Assembly: GCA_900547815.1 (NCBI GenBank)
Contig: URHY01000089.1
Location: 1-6,931, forward strand
Reading direction: 5' to 3'
Source: an uncultured Solobacterium sp.
GTDB lineage: Bacteria > Bacillota_I > Bacilli_A > Erysipelotrichales > Erysipelotrichaceae
DNA length: 6,931 nt
In this document: one piece after another, positions 1 through 6,837 of the stretch
Layout of the letters: every line of letters starts with the position of its first letter
How positions within the stretch are numbered: position 1 is the stretch's first letter
Position numbers and translations under genes: made by a program
The notes under the pieces: model-generated
Told to the model about the DNA's origin: nothing
Database searches by the model: none
The model's input: only the letters and a program-made list of their open reading frames with translations

Positions 1-58
1 CAAGTCTATTTGACATTAATGATGTCTATATCCTGTTTTATTAAATGTGTCTTTTATG

Positions 59-86
59 AAAAAATCGAAGGAATTACCCTTCGATT
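59..86 (-). terminator. Intrinsic terminator of the PocR-like gene
   Basis: Read on the minus strand, AATCGAAGG (86-78) pairs perfectly with CCTTCGATT (71-63) around a 6-base loop and runs into a tract of six Ts (64-59). The stop codon TAA (76-74) lies in the loop, and the upstream arm is made of the last codons of the gene, so terminator and coding sequence overlap. It closes a monocistronic unit. A 9-bp stem plus T-tract is a standard rho-independent design. Confidence 0.85.
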
Positions 87-565
87 ACTGCTTTATAGTA
101 TTTTAATAAATCTTGCATCAATTCAATACTTTCTTCTACCTGTTGTTCGTTCATCACAACAACTTTTGTATAATTATGCAATAAAATTGGTCTAGAAACA
201 TTATATGTTTCAGCTAAATGGTTAACCCAGTCTTCAGCTTCTAAACCTTGCTGTTTTGTGATAACACCTTCTGATACAATTACACCTTTTACACCTGCAA
301 GAGATACGGGAACACTCCATTTAATAAGACCTGCATGACAAGCATACTTTTGTGGTTCATTCGATTTTAAAGCTCCTGTATAATTTTCAAATGTACATTC
401 ATCACATTGGCGTAATGCAGATGAACTTGTTTTTAAACATTTACAAAAAAAGTTTTTCTCCTTCGCACTGCTAATTTCTGTTTCGTCTTGCACAAAATAG
501 CATCTTAATCCAGTAATATGGTAATACGCATCCATTACCTTTTTGATTGCTTCTTCAGGCAACAT
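74..565 (-). CDS. Stand-alone PocR-like sensory domain protein
   Basis: This 163-residue protein resembles the PocR sensory domain family, a PAS-like small-ligand-binding fold usually fused to AraC-type regulators, histidine kinases or cyclic-di-GMP enzymes. Support is the pattern of a Cys pair (41, 43), Cys54-x2-Cys57 preceded by RQ and with Asp55 inside, then YACHAGL (74-80), a WSVP strand (83-86) and a Gly-rich GVKGVIVSEGV stretch (91-101). The C-terminus (136-160) is a Glu/Gln-rich helix. No helix-turn-helix, kinase, signal peptide or membrane segment is present, so the protein is nearly all sensor domain and should be cytoplasmic. Cys41, 43, 54, 57, 76 and His77 could bind metal or sense redox state; that is inference. 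The start is ATG 565 because GAGGTG lies 7 bases upstream; a TTG at 580 would overlap that ribosome site. The gene has its own promoter and terminator downstream of trxB. The ligand and partner are unknown; family assignment is from recognised motifs only. Confidence 0.75.
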   Translation of the reverse strand: MLPEEAIKKVMDAYYHITGLRCYFVQDETEISSAKEKNFFCKCLKTSSSALRQCDECTFENYTGALKSNEPQKYACHAGLIKWSVPVSLAGVKGVIVSEGVITKQQGLEAEDWVNHLAETYNVSRPILLHNYTKVVVMNEQQVEESIELMQDLLKYYKAVIEG

Positions 566-572
566 AATATAA

Positions 573-578
573 CACCTC
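573..578 (-). promoter_or_regulatory. Ribosome binding site fixing the start of the PocR-like gene
   Basis: GAGGTG on the minus strand lies 7 bases before ATG 563-565. The longer reading that starts at TTG 578-580 would begin on this Shine-Dalgarno itself and has only a weaker AG-rich stretch upstream, so the ATG start is preferred. Confidence 0.75.
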
Positions 579-597
579 AAATCCTTTTCTCACCTTA

Positions 598-626
598 ATT
601 AAATCACTTTCAGTAATCGATTTCAA
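598..626 (-). promoter_or_regulatory. Sigma-A type promoter of the PocR-like gene
   Basis: On the minus strand, TTGAAA (626-621) and TTTAAT (603-598) are separated by exactly 17 bases. Each hexamer matches the consensus at 5 of 6 positions. Predicted transcription starts near 591, giving a leader of about 26 bases that contains the GAGGTG ribosome site. The spacer carries a small dyad (617-603): ATTACT, three bases, AGTGAT, with one mismatched pair. That is a possible but weak operator. The promoter lies after the trxB terminator, so the small gene is probably transcribed alone. Confidence 0.7.
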
Positions 627-660
627 GAAATTTGTAAGCCTTTTCAGTTATATTTTTGGC

Positions 661-691
661 ATTTTAAAACCAGATGTTTTCATCTGGTTTT
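661..691 (-). terminator. Intrinsic terminator after trxB, end of the uvrA operon
   Basis: AAAACCAGATG (691-681 read on the minus strand) pairs perfectly over 11 bp with CATCTGGTTTT (676-666) across a 4-base AAAA loop. The descending arm ends in TTTT, followed by AAAAT. It starts two bases after the trxB stop (695-693). Because both arms end in A/T runs it could also work on the plus strand, though no plus-strand gene is seen that needs it. The T-tract is short and within the stem, so efficiency is uncertain. Confidence 0.8.
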
Positions 692-692
692 A

Positions 693-1607
693 TTAAATAC
701 CTTTTATTTTATGAAATGCATGCTGTGCTGCAATGGCACCATCATTACATGCTGTAACAACCTGCCTTAAATCTTTATCAATGACATCTCCTGCTGCATA
801 AATACCAGGTATTTTTGTTTGACAATTCGCATCTACTACAACATAGCCACGCTCATTTAATATGCCTAAATCTTGTACACAATCCGTATTAGGATCTTGT
901 CCAACATAAGGGAAGATACCTGAACATTCAACAACTTGTTTTTCATGAGTATCCACATTTTCAAGTTCAATACCCGATACTTTTCCTTCCAAACTTAGAA
1001 TTTGAACGGGAATATGCTTCTTAATAACATGAATTTTCGCATTTCCTTCAATTTGCTTTTGAATATGCTCTTCAGCTCTAAAAATATCTCTACGAATCAC
1101 AATAGTAACACTTCGCGCAAGTCCTGCTAAATAAATAGATTCTTCTAATGCTGAGTTTCCTCCACCGATAACAACAACATCTTTATCTCTAAAAAACGCA
1201 CCGTCACAAACTGCACAAAAAGAAATTCCATGACCAAGATTTTCTTTTTCCCCAGGAATATCCAACAATCTTTCTTTTGTTCCTGTCGCAAGAATTACGG
1301 CTTCACCACGTACTATATTTCCATCACTTAGATATACATTTTTATTTTCATCAATTTTATTAACTTCACCATACGCATATTCTGCTTGAAAAGATGTAGC
1401 CTGTTCAAACATATCCATCGCAAGTTGCGTTCCTTCAATTTCTTTAACGCCTGGATAATTACTGATTTTATTTGTCTTAATCAACTTTCCTCCTGGCGCC
1501 CCATTTTCTAAAATCAATGTTTTAAGTCCTGCTCTTGAACCATATAATGCTGCACTCAATCCTGCTGGACCTGCACCAATTATCACCAAATCGTATTGTC
1601 GCTCCAT
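693..1607 (-). CDS. trxB: Thioredoxin reductase (NADPH)
   Basis: This cytoplasmic FAD enzyme passes electrons from NADPH to thioredoxin, keeping protein thiols reduced. At 304 residues it has the normal length for the low-molecular-weight bacterial type. Visible in order are the FAD-binding GAGPAG (11-16), PGGKL (38-42), ATGT (107-110), the redox-active CAVC (131-134) followed by DG, the NADPH-binding GGGNSA (148-153), IRRDIFRA (171-178), GIFPYVGQDPNT (230-241), and the C-terminal FAD motif AAGDV (271-275) with RQ at 281-282. The usual HRR of the NADPH phosphate site reads IRR here; both arginines are kept, so NADPH use is still expected. ATG 1607 is supported by AAGGAGG 7 bases upstream. It overlaps the end of the Lgt-HAD gene by 25 bases and is the last gene of the operon. 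Related flavin reductases are possible, but motif agreement makes TrxB the best call. Confidence 0.93.
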   Translation of the reverse strand: MERQYDLVIIGAGPAGLSAALYGSRAGLKTLILENGAPGGKLIKTNKISNYPGVKEIEGTQLAMDMFEQATSFQAEYAYGEVNKIDENKNVYLSDGNIVRGEAVILATGTKERLLDIPGEKENLGHGISFCAVCDGAFFRDKDVVVIGGGNSALEESIYLAGLARSVTIVIRRDIFRAEEHIQKQIEGNAKIHVIKKHIPVQILSLEGKVSGIELENVDTHEKQVVECSGIFPYVGQDPNTDCVQDLGILNERGYVVVDANCQTKIPGIYAAGDVIDKDLRQVVTACNDGAIAAQHAFHKIKGI

Positions 1608-3040
1608 ATGTGATCCTCCTTACATAATGTCACTAACTGCATTAAATCATCAATAACTTTACATGGCTTTGCTTTTTCTAAGGCTTCACGTTGTTTTGAA
1701 TCTATGCTAAATCCTACAGAATAAGCAGCCATATTTTTTGCGGCTAAAATATCCGCAACATTATCACCAACATAGATACAGTCATCATGACTAGTATGTA
1801 ATAAGTTACATGCTTCAATCAAGCCAGATGCACTTGGTTTAGGTTCTGGTAAATTTTCTTTTCCCAACACAACATCAAAATACACATCTAATCCCGATTG
1901 TTTTAATCCTCTTTTTACCACTTCAATACGTTTATTTGAAACAACTGCACATTGTATATTTTCTTTTTTCAATCCTTCAAGCATCTCTTTAGCATGAGGG
2001 ATTTCTTTTAACAATTCTTTATGAAGCGATTTATTGATGATTTGATAACGATCAATAATACCTTGAACTTGATCTTCTGGAAAATACTTTGAAAAAGTAA
2101 CTTCAAGTGTGGGACCAAAAAATGTATACAATTCGTCATTTGACAATTCATAATCTGGTTTAAGTTCTTTAAATACTCTTCTAAATGTTTCAAAAACCAA
2201 TTGTTGTGAATCAATCAATGTTCCATCTAAATCAAATAACACAACAGGCTTTTTCTTCCAATGAAATGTTTTATGAAATACACCTATTAAGCCAAGACAA
2301 CCAACAACCATTAAAGCTAAAGATACTAGTTGCGCTGTACGTAATCCAAATACCATTAATGAATCTGTTCGCATTCCTTCAATCACAAAACGTGTAATGC
2401 CATACCAAACCATGTACATAAAGCCGCAATCACCACGTCTTTTATACCAATATTTACGGAAAATAAATGTAATAAACAAGAATCCTAATAGATTACATAC
2501 ACTTTCAAATAAGAAAGTAGGCATTCGATAGGCTCCATCAATAAACATTTGATTTTTAATAAACGCTGGATAATGCGCAAAGAAGCTCTCAGGTACAATG
2601 CCACCATAGGCTTCTTGATTCATAAAGTTTCCCCAACGACCAAATGCTTGTGCAAGTAAAACGGTTGGCATGATTAAATCAAACATTCTTAAAAATGAAA
2701 TTTTTCGTCTTTTGAAAAAGAACAAACTAAATATGAAACCTGCAATCAATCCTCCATGGATAGCTAATCCGCCATTCCAGATGGCAACAATTTCATTTAT
2801 ATGTTGAGAATAATAACTCCATTCAAAAATCACATACCAAGTTCTTGCTCCCAAAATTCCTATAAATAACATAGGAACGACATAATCGTCTAAAACCTCG
2901 GGCGCATATCCCCATTTTTTCATTGATTTTTGGCATAATAAATAGGCACACAATGCTCCTGTTAAAATTAAAACGGCATACCATGCAATTTCAAAAGATC
3001 CAAAAGAAACAAAAATTTTAGTGTTCGGAAACAGATGCAT
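1583..3040 (-). CDS. lgt: Fusion of prolipoprotein diacylglyceryl transferase (Lgt) and PpaX/Gph-like HAD phosphatase
   Basis: One 485-residue frame holds two enzymes. Residues 1-256 are Lgt, which moves diacylglyceryl from phosphatidylglycerol to the lipobox cysteine of preprolipoproteins. About seven membrane segments are visible (near 15-37, 53-72, 92-109, 119-134, 174-194, 206-222, 233-256), with HGG (His95), the signature GRWGNFMNQEAYGG (134-147) and ITRFVIEGMRTD (215-226; Arg217, Glu221). After roughly ten basic residues a HAD hydrolase begins: FDLDGT (Asp270, Asp272), motif II Ser368, motif III Lys401 and GDNVAD (Asp426, Asp430), all catalytic positions present. About 220 residues fits PpaX, which hydrolyses pyrophosphate, or Gph. 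Its place after hprK favours PpaX by analogy with the B. subtilis hprK-lgt-ppaX operon. Lgt ends in the cytoplasm, so the HAD domain should be membrane-tethered and cytosolic. ATG 3040 is chosen because AAGGAGG lies 6 bases upstream. The gene overlaps hprK by 23 bases. Confidence 0.93.
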   Translation of the reverse strand: MHLFPNTKIFVSFGSFEIAWYAVLILTGALCAYLLCQKSMKKWGYAPEVLDDYVVPMLFIGILGARTWYVIFEWSYYSQHINEIVAIWNGGLAIHGGLIAGFIFSLFFFKRRKISFLRMFDLIMPTVLLAQAFGRWGNFMNQEAYGGIVPESFFAHYPAFIKNQMFIDGAYRMPTFLFESVCNLLGFLFITFIFRKYWYKRRGDCGFMYMVWYGITRFVIEGMRTDSLMVFGLRTAQLVSLALMVVGCLGLIGVFHKTFHWKKKPVVLFDLDGTLIDSQQLVFETFRRVFKELKPDYELSNDELYTFFGPTLEVTFSKYFPEDQVQGIIDRYQIINKSLHKELLKEIPHAKEMLEGLKKENIQCAVVSNKRIEVVKRGLKQSGLDVYFDVVLGKENLPEPKPSASGLIEACNLLHTSHDDCIYVGDNVADILAAKNMAAYSVGFSIDSKQREALEKAKPCKVIDDLMQLVTLCKEDHIWSDNTIW

Positions 3041-3980
3041 CAAATTCCTCCTTCTTGTTTTCGGATATTTGCGATAGTACTCGCTCTTCAAATTCTTTAG
3101 CTGAATCTAAGCCATCTTTCAACAATAAGAAGTTTGTTACGGCTGTTTCAATAACAGATGACATTGGTCGTCCTTGTGAAACTGGAATTGTCATCTTTAA
3201 AATTTTGATTCCTAGAATTTCATTATATTCCTTTTCTTCAATTCCAACACGATCATATTCATAAGAATCATTGAATGGTTCTAAATCGATTTGAAATTCA
3301 ATTTGAGTTTCATGGGCAACAGCTCCTACTCCATACATGCGAGAGACATTGATAATTCCCACACCTCTAAGTTCCATAAAACCTTCAAGCATTGGTGTCG
3401 TTCTTCCTATCAATTCATCATGTATTTTGTAACAATCAATACGATCATCACCTACTAATTGGTGTCCGCGTTTAATTAATTCCAACGCAATTTCGCTTTT
3501 TCCCATTCCACTTCTGCCTGTAATTAATACTCCTACACCAAATACTCGTACAAGTTCTCCGTGAATAACAACAGATTCTGCAAGACATTCATCTAAGTAG
3601 TTCGTAATACTTACGATTGCGTGAGAAGTTTGATGTGCTGTTTTAAATATAGGGAAGTTTTTGCGCTCGGCAATCTCTTTTAAAACAGGTGGACATTCAT
3701 GACCATGCGCAATCACAATACATGGTGTATTATCTCCTGTTAAAAATTCAAAGGAACGACGTTGTGAAATTTCATCCATTTGTTCTTCAATATAACCAAT
3801 TTCTTTATCCCCAAGCACTACAAGTCTTTTTGTTTGGGTATCTGGAAAATAGCCGGCTAATTCTAATCCCGGTCGATTGGTATCAGCTAGAACCAAAGGG
3901 CGATTTAACGAATTTGAATCTCCTGTCACAATAGTCCACATGAATTTTTTTGCTAAATCACGAACAATTACTTTTTCCAT
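3018..3980 (-). CDS. hprK: HPr kinase/phosphorylase
   Basis: This enzyme phosphorylates Ser46 of the PTS protein HPr with ATP or pyrophosphate, and reverses this by phosphorolysis that releases pyrophosphate. It thereby controls CcpA-dependent catabolite repression and sugar uptake in the cytoplasm. The 320-residue length is normal. The N-terminal domain (1-130) is followed by His140 in VVIHGELV, the Walker A loop GRSGMGKS (155-162), VGDDRID (176-182) with the catalytic Asp pair, the family signature around LRGVGIINVSRMYG (204-217), and the C-terminal loop PVSQGRP (266-272). Against the usual GDSGxGKS, the loop has Arg at the second position; the C-terminal loop, typically PVRPGRN as I recall it, is also altered. 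The tail (300-320) is charged and dispensable-looking. ATG 3980 has AAGGAGG 5 bases upstream, inside the end of uvrA (23-base overlap), and its own end overlaps the Lgt-HAD gene by 23 bases. The HAD partner next door would remove the pyrophosphate product. Confidence 0.95.
   Translation of the reverse strand: MEKVIVRDLAKKFMWTIVTGDSNSLNRPLVLADTNRPGLELAGYFPDTQTKRLVVLGDKEIGYIEEQMDEISQRRSFEFLTGDNTPCIVIAHGHECPPVLKEIAERKNFPIFKTAHQTSHAIVSITNYLDECLAESVVIHGELVRVFGVGVLITGRSGMGKSEIALELIKRGHQLVGDDRIDCYKIHDELIGRTTPMLEGFMELRGVGIINVSRMYGVGAVAHETQIEFQIDLEPFNDSYEYDRVGIEEKEYNEILGIKILKMTIPVSQGRPMSSVIETAVTNFLLLKDGLDSAKEFEERVLSQISENKKEEFDASVSEH
3047..3053 (-). promoter_or_regulatory. Ribosome binding site fixing the Lgt-HAD start
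   Basis: AAGGAGG lies 6 bases before ATG 3038-3040 and within the 3' coding end of hprK. The upstream in-frame ATG at 3091 would add 17 charged residues (many Arg, Lys and Tyr) that do not resemble an Lgt N-terminus, so the 3040 start is preferred. Confidence 0.85.
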
Positions 3981-6807
3981 GGTCTCCTCCTTTTTCTAAT
4001 AATGGTTTTAAATATTGGCCTGTATAGCTTTCTTTACATTCTGCAATCTTTTCCGGTGTTCCCGTACAAATGACAGTACCTCCACCTTCTCCACCTTCAG
4101 GTCCCATATCTATAATTTGATCCGCACATTTGATTACATCTAAGTTATGTTCAATAACTAATACTGTATCTCCATGTTCGACCAAACGTTGTAAAACTTC
4201 AATCAATTTTTTTACATCATCACTATGTAATCCTGTTGTAGGTTCATCAAGCACAAATAAAGTCTTGCCTGTTGCTTTCTTCTGTAGTTCACTAGCCAAT
4301 TTAACACGTTGTGCCTCACCACCTGATAAAGTTGTAGCACTTTGACCTAGTTTTATATATGATAATCCTACATCGTTTAAGGTTTGTAATTTATGTTTAA
4401 TTTTTGAAACATTGCTAAAGAATTCCAATGCCTCTTCTACCGTCATATCTAATATATCCGCAATCGTTTTACCTTTATAATGAACTTGTAATGTTTCTTC
4501 ATTATAACGTTTTCCACCACATTGATCACAAGGTACATAAACATCTGGTAAAAAATGCATTGAAATACGCAAGATTCCATCACCTTGACATGCTTCACAT
4601 CGTCCACCCTTCACATTGAATGAAAAACGTCCTTTATCATATCCGAGCATTTTTGCTTCTTTTGTCTGCGCAAACAAGTCACGAATATCATCAAATACCC
4701 CTGTATAAGTAGCTGGATTTGAACGTGGTGTCCTTCCAATTGGGTCTTGGCCAATCTCTACAATTTTATCAATATTTTCAATTCCTTGAATTTCTTTACA
4801 TGCTCCCGGTTTAATTCTTAAGCGTCCTAGCGCATGTTGTAAACCATGTGTTAAAACTTCTGTAACTAATGAAGATTTTCCACTTCCAGAAACCCCAGTC
4901 ACAACCGTGAATGTTCCTAGTTTAATCGTAACATTCACATTTTTTAAATTGTTCTGGCAAGCTTTTACAACCTTTAGCTTCTTACCATTACCCTTACGAC
5001 GCGTAGTAGGAACATCAATTCTTTTACGTCCACTTAAATACGCTCCCGTAATCGAATTTTTATTCTGCATAATTTCTTCTGGTGTTCCAGCCGCAACAAT
5101 TTGACCACCATGAACACCGGCACCAGGACCTACATCTACAATATAATCACTGGCTCGCATTGTATCTTCATCGTGTTCTACGACAATCAAAGTATTGCCT
5201 AAATCACGCATATCTTTTAATGCACCAATTAAACGATCATTATCTCTTTGATGTAATCCAATACTAGGTTCATCTAAAACATACATAACGCCAGTTAAAC
5301 GTGAACCAATTTGAGTTGCCAAACGAATACGCTGTGCCTCTCCCCCTGATAATGTTGATGCCAAACGATCTAGTGTCAAATAACTTAGACCGACATGATT
5401 TAAGAATGAAAGACGATTTTTTATTTCTTTTACAACCAATTCTGCAATCTTAGCTTGCGTTGGTGTTAGTTCTAATTCATCCATAAACTGAATGGCTTCA
5501 CGAATACTCATTTTTGTCCATTCGTAGATGTTTTTTCCACCCACAAGCACAGATAATGCCTGCTTATTTAAACGTGCACCATGACATTTTGGACATAGTG
5601 CATCGGTCAAGAATGATCCATACCATTCTCGTGACATGGTTGAAGTTGTTTCCATATATCTTCTTTCAATCATAGGACAAACACCTTCAATATATTCAAG
5701 CTTTGTCGAAACCGTTCCAGAACGAGAATTCAACTGATATGCGATTGGTACATCTGAACCATATAATAAATAATTAAGTTTCTTTTTAGGTAGATCCTTG
5801 ATTGGTGTATCCATATCAATTTCATAATATTTAATTAATGCATGAATTCTTTGCCATTCAAGATTCTCTGTATTCACAATATTTTTATAATAGTGAATTC
5901 CACCTTGGGCAATTGATTTTGTATCATCTGGAATTAATAAAGATAGATCTACTTTCTGTGTAATACCAAGTCCCTTACATTCTGGACAAGCTCCAAACGG
6001 TGCATTAAATGAAAATAATTTTGGTTCTAATTTAGGCACAGAAAAACCACAAATTTTACATGCATAATTGCTTGAAAATAAGGTTTCAGATTCTTTCGTT
6101 AATAAGATGGCTAAACCATCACTTAATTTTAAAGCCGTTTCTAATGAATCATGAAAACGTGAACGATCTTCACTCTTTACAATACGATCCACTACAACAT
6201 CAATAGTGTGTTTTTTATGCTTATCTAATGGTTCAAGCTCTTCAAGATATTTGATTTCGCCGTCGACACGAACACGAATATATCCTTCTTTCATTAGATT
6301 ATCAATTAAATCTTTATGTGTACCTTTCTTACCTTGAATTACAGGACTTAAAATAGTACATCTTGTTTTATCAGGTAATTCCATGATTTTATCAATCATT
6401 TCCTTAATTGTATTCCCAGTAATTGGAATATGGTGATCAGGACAATAAGGTACACCTATACGTGCATATAATAAACGTAAATAATCATAAATTTCGGTTA
6501 CCGTTCCCACAGTAGATCGTGGATTGTTTGATGTTGTTTTTTGATCTATAGCGATAGCTGGTGAAAGGCCATCAATTTGATCAACATCTGGTTTTTCACT
6601 ATTACCAAGAAATTGTCTGGCATAAGCAGATAGAGATTCCATATATCGACGTTGTCCTTCGGCATATATTGTGTCAAAAGCTAAGGAAGTTTTTCCACTT
6701 CCAGATACGCCGGTCATAATGACTAATTTATCTTTAGGTATTTTTAAACTTATATTTTTAAGGTTGTTTTCACGAGCGCCTTGTATTGTTATATACTTTT
6801 GGTCCAT
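3958..6807 (-). CDS. uvrA: Excinuclease ABC subunit A
   Basis: This is the damage-recognition ATPase of nucleotide excision repair. It works as a dimer that loads UvrB on distorted DNA in the cytoplasm. The 949 residues fit the family length of about 940-960 and the gene is complete. The first ATPase half has Walker A GVSGSGKT (33-40), zinc cysteines 250/253 and 274/277, CPKC (405-408), LSGGE (486-490) and Walker B VLDEPSIGLH (510-519). The second half has Walker A GVSGSGKS (638-645), a zinc module with Cys737/740 and Cys760/763, LSGGE (827-831) and VLDEPTTGLH (852-861). All key residues are present. ATG 6807 is chosen for AGGAGG 6 bases upstream; the frame runs open to 6852, but the extra 15 residues are not family-like and would cross the promoter. 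uvrB, often adjacent, is not upstream: an rRNA operon end is. No SOS box was found. The gene heads the operon and overlaps hprK by 23 bases. Confidence 0.97.
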   Translation of the reverse strand: MDQKYITIQGARENNLKNISLKIPKDKLVIMTGVSGSGKTSLAFDTIYAEGQRRYMESLSAYARQFLGNSEKPDVDQIDGLSPAIAIDQKTTSNNPRSTVGTVTEIYDYLRLLYARIGVPYCPDHHIPITGNTIKEMIDKIMELPDKTRCTILSPVIQGKKGTHKDLIDNLMKEGYIRVRVDGEIKYLEELEPLDKHKKHTIDVVVDRIVKSEDRSRFHDSLETALKLSDGLAILLTKESETLFSSNYACKICGFSVPKLEPKLFSFNAPFGACPECKGLGITQKVDLSLLIPDDTKSIAQGGIHYYKNIVNTENLEWQRIHALIKYYEIDMDTPIKDLPKKKLNYLLYGSDVPIAYQLNSRSGTVSTKLEYIEGVCPMIERRYMETTSTMSREWYGSFLTDALCPKCHGARLNKQALSVLVGGKNIYEWTKMSIREAIQFMDELELTPTQAKIAELVVKEIKNRLSFLNHVGLSYLTLDRLASTLSGGEAQRIRLATQIGSRLTGVMYVLDEPSIGLHQRDNDRLIGALKDMRDLGNTLIVVEHDEDTMRASDYIVDVGPGAGVHGGQIVAAGTPEEIMQNKNSITGAYLSGRKRIDVPTTRRKGNGKKLKVVKACQNNLKNVNVTIKLGTFTVVTGVSGSGKSSLVTEVLTHGLQHALGRLRIKPGACKEIQGIENIDKIVEIGQDPIGRTPRSNPATYTGVFDDIRDLFAQTKEAKMLGYDKGRFSFNVKGGRCEACQGDGILRISMHFLPDVYVPCDQCGGKRYNEETLQVHYKGKTIADILDMTVEEALEFFSNVSKIKHKLQTLNDVGLSYIKLGQSATTLSGGEAQRVKLASELQKKATGKTLFVLDEPTTGLHSDDVKKLIEVLQRLVEHGDTVLVIEHNLDVIKCADQIIDMGPEGGEGGGTVICTGTPEKIAECKESYTGQYLKPLLEKGGDHGKSNCS

Positions 6808-6813
6808 AATAAA

Positions 6814-6819
6814 CCTCCT
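6814..6819 (-). promoter_or_regulatory. Ribosome binding site fixing the uvrA start
   Basis: AGGAGG on the minus strand, 6 bases before ATG 6805-6807. It lies almost at the predicted 5' end of the mRNA, so the leader is only about 15 bases. The alternative start at 6852 is upstream of the -10 element and would not be in this transcript. Confidence 0.85.
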
Positions 6820-6828
6820 ATGCACATT

Positions 6829-6837
6829 ATTATACCA
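6829..6837 (-). promoter_or_regulatory. Extended -10 promoter of the uvrA-hprK-lgt/ppaX-trxB operon
   Basis: The minus strand reads TGGTATAAT, a perfect -10 hexamer (6834-6829) with the TGn extension. No good -35 hexamer is seen at 16-18 bases (AAATAA or AATAAT at best), which is usual for extended -10 promoters. Transcription should start near 6822, just before the ribosome site. An imperfect dyad, CATAAA (6860-6855 on the minus strand) with TTTATG (6841-6836), spans the -35 region and might be an operator. It is the only clear promoter ahead of four overlapping genes. Confidence 0.75.

Noticed and set aside
12..26. Short palindrome GACAT-TAATG-ATGTC, and a TTGACA at 10-15 on the plus strand
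   Set aside because: Arms of five bases are expected by chance, and no -10 hexamer lies 16-18 bases after the TTGACA; nothing downstream on the plus strand needs a promoter.
566..580. TTG start at 580 for the PocR-like gene
   Set aside because: The TTG overlaps the GAGGTG that serves ATG 565.
2008..2214. Alternative minus-strand frame of 68 codons inside the HAD domain
   Set aside because: It is out of frame within a gene whose catalytic motifs are intact on both sides.
2240..2260. Separate internal start for the HAD part (two proteins from one gene)
   Set aside because: No in-frame ATG with a ribosome site occurs at the junction; a GTG at Val267 would leave too few residues before the catalytic Asp270, and the GGAAG before it is too distant.
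2185..2397. Open frame of 70 codons on the plus strand, with similar plus-strand frames near 10-195, 3055-3264, 3689-3934, 4130-4345, 4428-4619, 4907-5104 and 5082-5267
   Set aside because: All lie opposite strongly supported minus-strand genes, lack good ribosome sites or family motifs, and read like antisense translations.
3041..3091. Longer Lgt-HAD start at 3091
   Set aside because: The added residues are highly charged and unlike Lgt; AAGGAGG at 3047-3053 serves ATG 3040.
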